Assembly: GCF_036327755.1 (NCBI RefSeq) | Contig: NZ_CP109596.1 | Location: 8,246,001 to 8,310,000, forward strand | Reading direction: 5' to 3' | DNA length: 64,000 nucleotides | Source: Nocardia sp. NBC_01503 | GTDB lineage: Bacteria; Actinomycetota; Actinomycetes; Mycobacteriales; Mycobacteriaceae | Shown: one piece after another, positions 60,377-64,000 of the stretch | Layout of the letters: the number at the start of each line of letters is the position of its first letter | How positions within the stretch are numbered: position 1 is the first letter of the stretch | Notes under the pieces: model-generated | The model's input: the letters and a program-made list of their open reading frames with translations, nothing else | Databases searched by the model: none | Told to the model about the DNA's origin: nothing | Translations under genes and position numbers: made by a program

Positions 60377-60610
60377 TCGTTGTCGCAACCCACGCCGATC
60401 GTGCTTTGGACGTGTTCGATCGAATGGGCATGCGGCGACGAGTTCGGTGAGCTCGACTGCCGATTTGGGTCGTAGGCAGCCCAATTCGCTCGCACGGTGT
60501 GTTCGGTGCGCGGGTGGCAAGGGCTGAGCACCGACGATTCCGACGTCCGGCCGGCCACCGGCGGACTACCGTCGATATCGAGGCGGGGACAACCGCGGCG
60601 GAGAAGAGCC

Positions 60611-61030
60611 ATGATGGACAAGACAACTCGGCGCGCAGGCAGACGAATCGGCTACTTCATCAGCATCGTCATCAACGTGGTGATTGCCTACCTGGCCAAC
60701 GCCCACCCCGGCTGGGCGGCCGTACCGTTCCTGACTGAGGACACGACGCGAGTACTGACCTTGTTCAACGTGTCCCTGGCGGTATCAGCGTGCGCGAACC
60801 TGGTGTACATAGTGCACGACGGCCCACGTACCAAGGCATTCGGCGATCTGGTGACGCTGGGGATCGGCCTTGCTGTCGTCATCCGACTACTACAGGTATT
60901 CCCCTTCGATGCGGACGGCTGGAATACGGTCATCCGAATCGTGTTGATCGTCGGAATCTGCGCAACGGCAATCGGACTGGTGGTAGCCCTGGTCACCCTC
61001 GTTACAGGAGGGAGACGACGTGACTCGTGA
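60611..61030 (+). CDS. Four-helix membrane protein
   Basis: 139 residues with a basic N-terminus (MMDKTTRRAGRRIGYFI) and four hydrophobic segments (12-30, 45-65, 75-95, 105-130). GGAG is seven bases upstream. No family recognised. It may belong to the T7SS locus as membrane immunity or be unrelated; the gap to paralog 2 is 234 bp with no features. Confidence 0.65.
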   Translation: MMDKTTRRAGRRIGYFISIVINVVIAYLANAHPGWAAVPFLTEDTTRVLTLFNVSLAVSACANLVYIVHDGPRTKAFGDLVTLGIGLAVVIRLLQVFPFDADGWNTVIRIVLIVGICATAIGLVVALVTLVTGGRRRDS

Positions 61031-61132
61031 CCTGCCAACCGAAACCTGAAGCAGCTCAATTGGGTTCAGCGCTGAAGTCGCTGCCGAATGACCCCGATCA
61101 TGCCGGGTCACATCCCCTACCCCGGAGCGGCT

Positions 61133-62164
61133 TCAGGTCGGTCGACCACAGCACTTCTTGTATTTCCGGGACGACCCACACCAACAGGACTCGTTTCGGC
61201 CAGGAGGCCAAGCGATGTCGCGGCCGAGACGGCTCAATTCCGCGGCATACGCCGCGCGGGTATTCGACTGCGCCGGATCCCGGTCGTGGGCTGCCGCATA
61301 CTCGGCCAAGCCCGCGACACCAGCTGCGGACACACGCAGGGACAGCCCGGAATCGGCTTCCCTGAGCCGACTTTCGACCGACGCACGATGCTCGACGTGA
61401 CTGTCGTACTGGTTCCGCAGTTCCGGCCATCGACGCATCGCGGCGTCGAATTCGCCCTCCGGGAGATAGAACATCGACAGAACTGTGGGCCGTGCCGATG
61501 AGGAGCTGCCCCGACGATCGATGCGGTCAGCCCAACTCCGGCGCTGCTGCTCGGCCCAGCGGTCATCGGCGTCTTCGGGCAACCCGAGCGACTCCCGGAC
61601 ACGGCTGCGGCCGATCGCGAGTTGATATTCGCCGAACCCTTCCGCACCGTCGTCACCGATCAGTCGTTGCCGAGCCAGGCCGGCTTCGAACCAGTGCAAC
61701 GCCTCCTCCGGCGCTTCAAGAGCTTCGAAAGCCTCAGCGACGGACTCGTATATGGCGTAATCATCCGGACCCTCGGCAAGGATCGTGTCGAGCATCGCCC
61801 GACCCGCGAGTGCGTCGTCGTACTCGAGCAGGAACAGCGCGTACCAAACCCGCGCATCACCGGCGACCTCGCCACCATCGGCGATCGCCGCGAGATGCAA
61901 ACGGCGGGCGCGCTCCAATTCGCCTGCCATTGCCCAATATCCGGCTGCCTCATTGAGGTTCTGGGCACGTTCGTCAGGGTCGGCTTCGGCGGCCTGTTCG
62001 AACTGCAGAGCGATTTCCCGTGGCGGCTGCGAGCGGAGACCGAGATCGGCCGCGCGGGAGTCCAACTCGTCCCGCAAACGCGCGTGTTCGGCGAGCAGGC
62101 GATCGTGTTCGCGTTCCAGAGCCCGCAGCTCTCGCCGCTCGGAAGCTGACATGTCGTCGGACAC
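61133..62164 (-). CDS. Helical-repeat protein with C-terminal SEC-C zinc motif
   Basis: 343 residues. A coiled-coil start (ERRELRALEREHDRLLAEH), a tetratricopeptide-like middle (YWAMAGELERARRLHLAAI, VAEAFEALEAPEEALHWFEAG) and the SEC-C motif CWCGSSRKYKKCC at the end. SEC-C binds zinc and often a partner such as a ribosome, SecB-like client or toxin. GTG start at 62164. Confidence 0.85.
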   Translation of the reverse strand: MSDDMSASERRELRALEREHDRLLAEHARLRDELDSRAADLGLRSQPPREIALQFEQAAEADPDERAQNLNEAAGYWAMAGELERARRLHLAAIADGGEVAGDARVWYALFLLEYDDALAGRAMLDTILAEGPDDYAIYESVAEAFEALEAPEEALHWFEAGLARQRLIGDDGAEGFGEYQLAIGRSRVRESLGLPEDADDRWAEQQRRSWADRIDRRGSSSSARPTVLSMFYLPEGEFDAAMRRWPELRNQYDSHVEHRASVESRLREADSGLSLRVSAAGVAGLAEYAAAHDRDPAQSNTRAAYAAELSRLGRDIAWPPGRNESCWCGSSRKYKKCCGRPT

Positions 62165-62279
62165 CGGGCACTCCTCTCTTCGTCGTCCCCACGATAGTTT
62201 CCGAGGAGGGTCGACACCGATTCAACTTCCGCCTGCGCGCGACAATCGTCGGCCCCCAGCCGCCACTGTCCCCATGACC

Positions 62280-62455
62280 GGACGTCTCCTCCGAACTGTT
62301 CCTCAATGATCTGCACGAGGTCATCGGCGCGTCCTTCGGCTGGTTCGACCGTGCCTCTCACGAATTCCGTCGACCCGGTACCGAGCCCCTTCGTCATCGA
62401 GGAGATCAACTGGGCGCTGGCCAGCCGGTTCGGCTACGGCAGAGACTCGAAGTAG
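62280..62455 (+). pseudogene. Possible decayed gene tail
   Basis: Two plus-strand frames have coding character: SSELFLNDLHEVIGASFGWF at 62287 onward and, one base shifted, a tail ending PFVIEEINWALASRFGYG and a TAG at 62453-62455 with almost all G/C third positions. No start or single open frame joins them. Remnant of a gene or chance; the 62165-62563 gap otherwise holds only the Fic promoter. Confidence 0.3.
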
Positions 62456-62519
62456 GACGATCCGATCGAGAAGAAAAGTACATCAATGTCAGCTATAGCT
62501 GCGTTTTCTATAGATAAAG

Positions 62520-62525
62520 TATAAT
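62520..62525 (+). promoter_or_regulatory. Consensus -10 box of the Fic gene
   Basis: TATAAT in an unusually AT-rich island (62490-62530) with two CTATAG repeats. The -35 region is weak. The start GTG is 39 bases away and has AAGGA upstream. Confidence 0.65.
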
Positions 62526-62563
62526 AAGTCGAGAGTTGGTCGATCTTATTCGAAGGAAACCGC

Positions 62564-63754
62564 GTGAACTGGCCACCGCATCGCAACGAAGAGCGAATCT
62601 GGAACCCACATCAGCGCCAAGGCTCGCGGGCGGACCGGACCCTCGAGCGGATCACGGTCGCGATTCCGCCCAGAATCGGCAAGCTCGACTACGACCCAAC
62701 CGGCAGCGTTGCCCGAACCCACGAAGCGGCATTGATCGCGATCGCCCGCCTCGAAGCCGGATTCGGCGAGCATCTGGCGCCGCTGGCCGACTTCCTGCTG
62801 CGTAGCGAGTCCGTCGCGTCCTCCAAGATCGAACATATCGATGCGGGCTGGCGAGCCTTCGGCAAAGCTGTCGCGGGTGGCAAAGCCAGCGATGAAGCGA
62901 GGTCGCAACTGGCGGCGGTCAAGGCCCTGATCGCGATGGTCGATGCGGCCGGTGCGGGCACGATCCAGCTCGACGATCTACTCGGAGCACATCGGCTACT
63001 GATGGCCGTCGACTACTACACCTCTCGCGATGCGGGACAACTGCGCGATGTGCAGAACTGGATCGGTGGCAGCGACTACACGCCGATCAACGCCGCGCAT
63101 ATCCCGCCGCCCCCCGAACTCGTTCCTGAGTTGATCGCCGATCTGCTGGTCTTCGTCAACCGGGATGATCTGCCGATCCTCGCGCAGGCCGCCATCGCGC
63201 ATGCCCAGTTCGAGTCCATTCATCCGTTCACTGACGGGAACGGACGCATCGGGCGGGCACTGATCAGCACTGTGCTGCGCCGCCGCGGCCTCACCCGCCG
63301 AGTGACCGTACCGCTGGCATCGGTCATGCTTGCGGACACAGGCCGATACTTCATGCACCTCAACCGATTTCGCACTGGCGACGTCAACGCGTTCGTCGAA
63401 TACCTGGCAATAGGCGCGATCCATGCCAGCGAGGCAGCACAGGACTCCGCCCTGGCCCTCGCCGACCTGCCGAGGCGCTGGCGAGACATCGTTCGCCCCC
63501 GGACCAATTCGGCGGACGAAACCCTCCTCGCAGCGCTGCTCGAAACCCCAATCCTCAACGCTGACAACGCACAACGGATCGCCGGCACCACCGATGCCAG
63601 CACCTATCGGGCACTGGGAAGGTTGACCGACGCGGGGATTCTCGAGCTCCTCTCGGACAGCAACCGCAACCGCATCTGGGCCGCGACTGATGTGCTGGCG
63701 GAGATGGACGCGTTGAGCGCGGCGATTGGGCGACGCACGATCGAACATCTCTGA
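62564..63754 (+). CDS. Fic-family protein with N-terminal inhibitory motif
   Basis: 396 residues. The Fic core motif HPFTDGNGRIGR lies at residues 223-234 and the flap region precedes it. The segment SVASSKIEHIDA near residue 88 looks like the inhibitory [S/T]xxxE(G/N) helix of class II Fic proteins, with His in place of Gly. A winged-helix-like C-terminus follows (ADNAQRIAGTTDASTYRAL). Fic enzymes usually AMP-ylate proteins; here autoinhibition and perhaps self-regulation through the C-terminus are likely. GTG start. Confidence 0.9.
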   Translation: MNWPPHRNEERIWNPHQRQGSRADRTLERITVAIPPRIGKLDYDPTGSVARTHEAALIAIARLEAGFGEHLAPLADFLLRSESVASSKIEHIDAGWRAFGKAVAGGKASDEARSQLAAVKALIAMVDAAGAGTIQLDDLLGAHRLLMAVDYYTSRDAGQLRDVQNWIGGSDYTPINAAHIPPPPELVPELIADLLVFVNRDDLPILAQAAIAHAQFESIHPFTDGNGRIGRALISTVLRRRGLTRRVTVPLASVMLADTGRYFMHLNRFRTGDVNAFVEYLAIGAIHASEAAQDSALALADLPRRWRDIVRPRTNSADETLLAALLETPILNADNAQRIAGTTDASTYRALGRLTDAGILELLSDSNRNRIWAATDVLAEMDALSAAIGRRTIEHL

Positions 63755-63841
63755 CAGATGCGATGCTTGACAGGTGCGGCGCGGACTGCGATCGCGGCGG
63801 AGATCCGCACATAGCCCCGATCTCGCTGCAAGACTTTGGGT

Positions 63842-64000
63842 ATGACGATCGAAGCTCGGGATCGGAAGATTCTGTGGGGGCGTTCCCATAACCTGTGCGC
63901 GATCTGCAGGCAGCCACTGGTCCTAGAAGCGACGGCAACCGATCGCGAGTCCGTGGTCGGCGACGAGGCGCACATTGTCGCCCAATCGGGTGGGGGCCCG
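63842..64000 (+). CDS. HNH endonuclease, 3' end outside the window
   Basis: Frame from an ATG at 63842, open to the edge. The first CxxC reads LCAICRQPL and the next block GDEAHIVAQSGGGP holds the first His and the Asp/Glu of an HNH/McrA-type nuclease. Probably a stand-alone HNH protein; the rest lies outside the window. Confidence 0.75.
   Translation, partial: MTIEARDRKILWGRSHNLCAICRQPLVLEATATDRESVVGDEAHIVAQSGGGP

Overview
The window is a high-GC actinobacterial chromosome segment, most likely from Nocardia or a close relative in the Mycobacteriales. Reasons: the order ctaF-ctaC | asnB, then cobS/cobUT, a HesB-type protein, adoK, ilvE and gcvT follows the mycobacterial backbone around ctaC-asnB-cobT-ilvE-gcvT. 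There are three separate gene clusters of WXG100/EspC-like small helical proteins with large type VII secretion (T7SS) substrate-like partners. GTG and TTG starts are frequent, and Tat and lipoprotein signals are typical of the group. All protein family calls come from reading motifs, not from searches.

Layout. 1-1209: end of an L,D-transpeptidase gene and a short-chain dehydrogenase. 1174-8590: a 6.9 kb segment bounded by two 258-bp direct repeats. The repeat carries the divergent promoter and the first codons of both the dehydrogenase and an HTH regulator. The left copy keeps the whole dehydrogenase and a broken regulator; the right copy keeps the whole regulator and a 12-codon stub of the dehydrogenase. 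The segment therefore looks like an insertion into a once-intact gene pair. Its cargo is a YbaB-like protein, a WXG100-like protein, a 648-aa T7SS substrate with a glycine-zipper tail, a membrane protein (likely immunity), an HTH/helical-repeat regulator, an acetyltransferase and two small genes.

9.3-17.5 kb: a TetR regulator with a four-site operator array and a flavin monooxygenase, then a NADAR-type protein, a DUF1444-like protein, a PhoD-type phosphatase, an FAD oxidoreductase and an SDR lacking its catalytic lysine. 17.5-22.4 kb: orphan ParA, ctaF-ctaC and asnB. 22.4-30.3 kb: an enhancer-binding-type regulator, an IclR regulator, two APC permeases and a Tat-exported amidase, probably one amide/amine uptake cluster. 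30.4-42.4 kb: ankyrin protein, CoA-disulfide-reductase-like flavoprotein, surface or exported proteins, cobS, a cobU-cobT fusion, a GlxA-type regulator, three overlapping micro-genes, a HesB protein, a 32-bp tandem repeat and adoK. 42.5-47.2 kb: MetA-like protein, metallo-beta-lactamase-fold hydrolase, ilvE and gcvT.

47.2-64 kb is accessory in character. It holds a second T7SS substrate cluster with two tiny membrane proteins, an exonuclease-BRCT protein, an operon pairing an adenine DNA methyltransferase (fused to a specificity-like domain) with a second specificity-like protein and a Ser/Thr kinase, a third T7SS cluster (WXG100-like protein, alpha/beta hydrolase, two tandem lipoproteins), a SEC-C protein, a Fic protein and the start of an HNH nuclease. 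A palindromic repeat of about 35 bp occurs at least seven times, once in frame inside a regulator gene.

Strongest candidates for something not yet described: the repeat-bounded toxin-immunity insert, the methyltransferase-specificity-kinase operon, and the duplicated lipoproteins behind a T7SS hydrolase.
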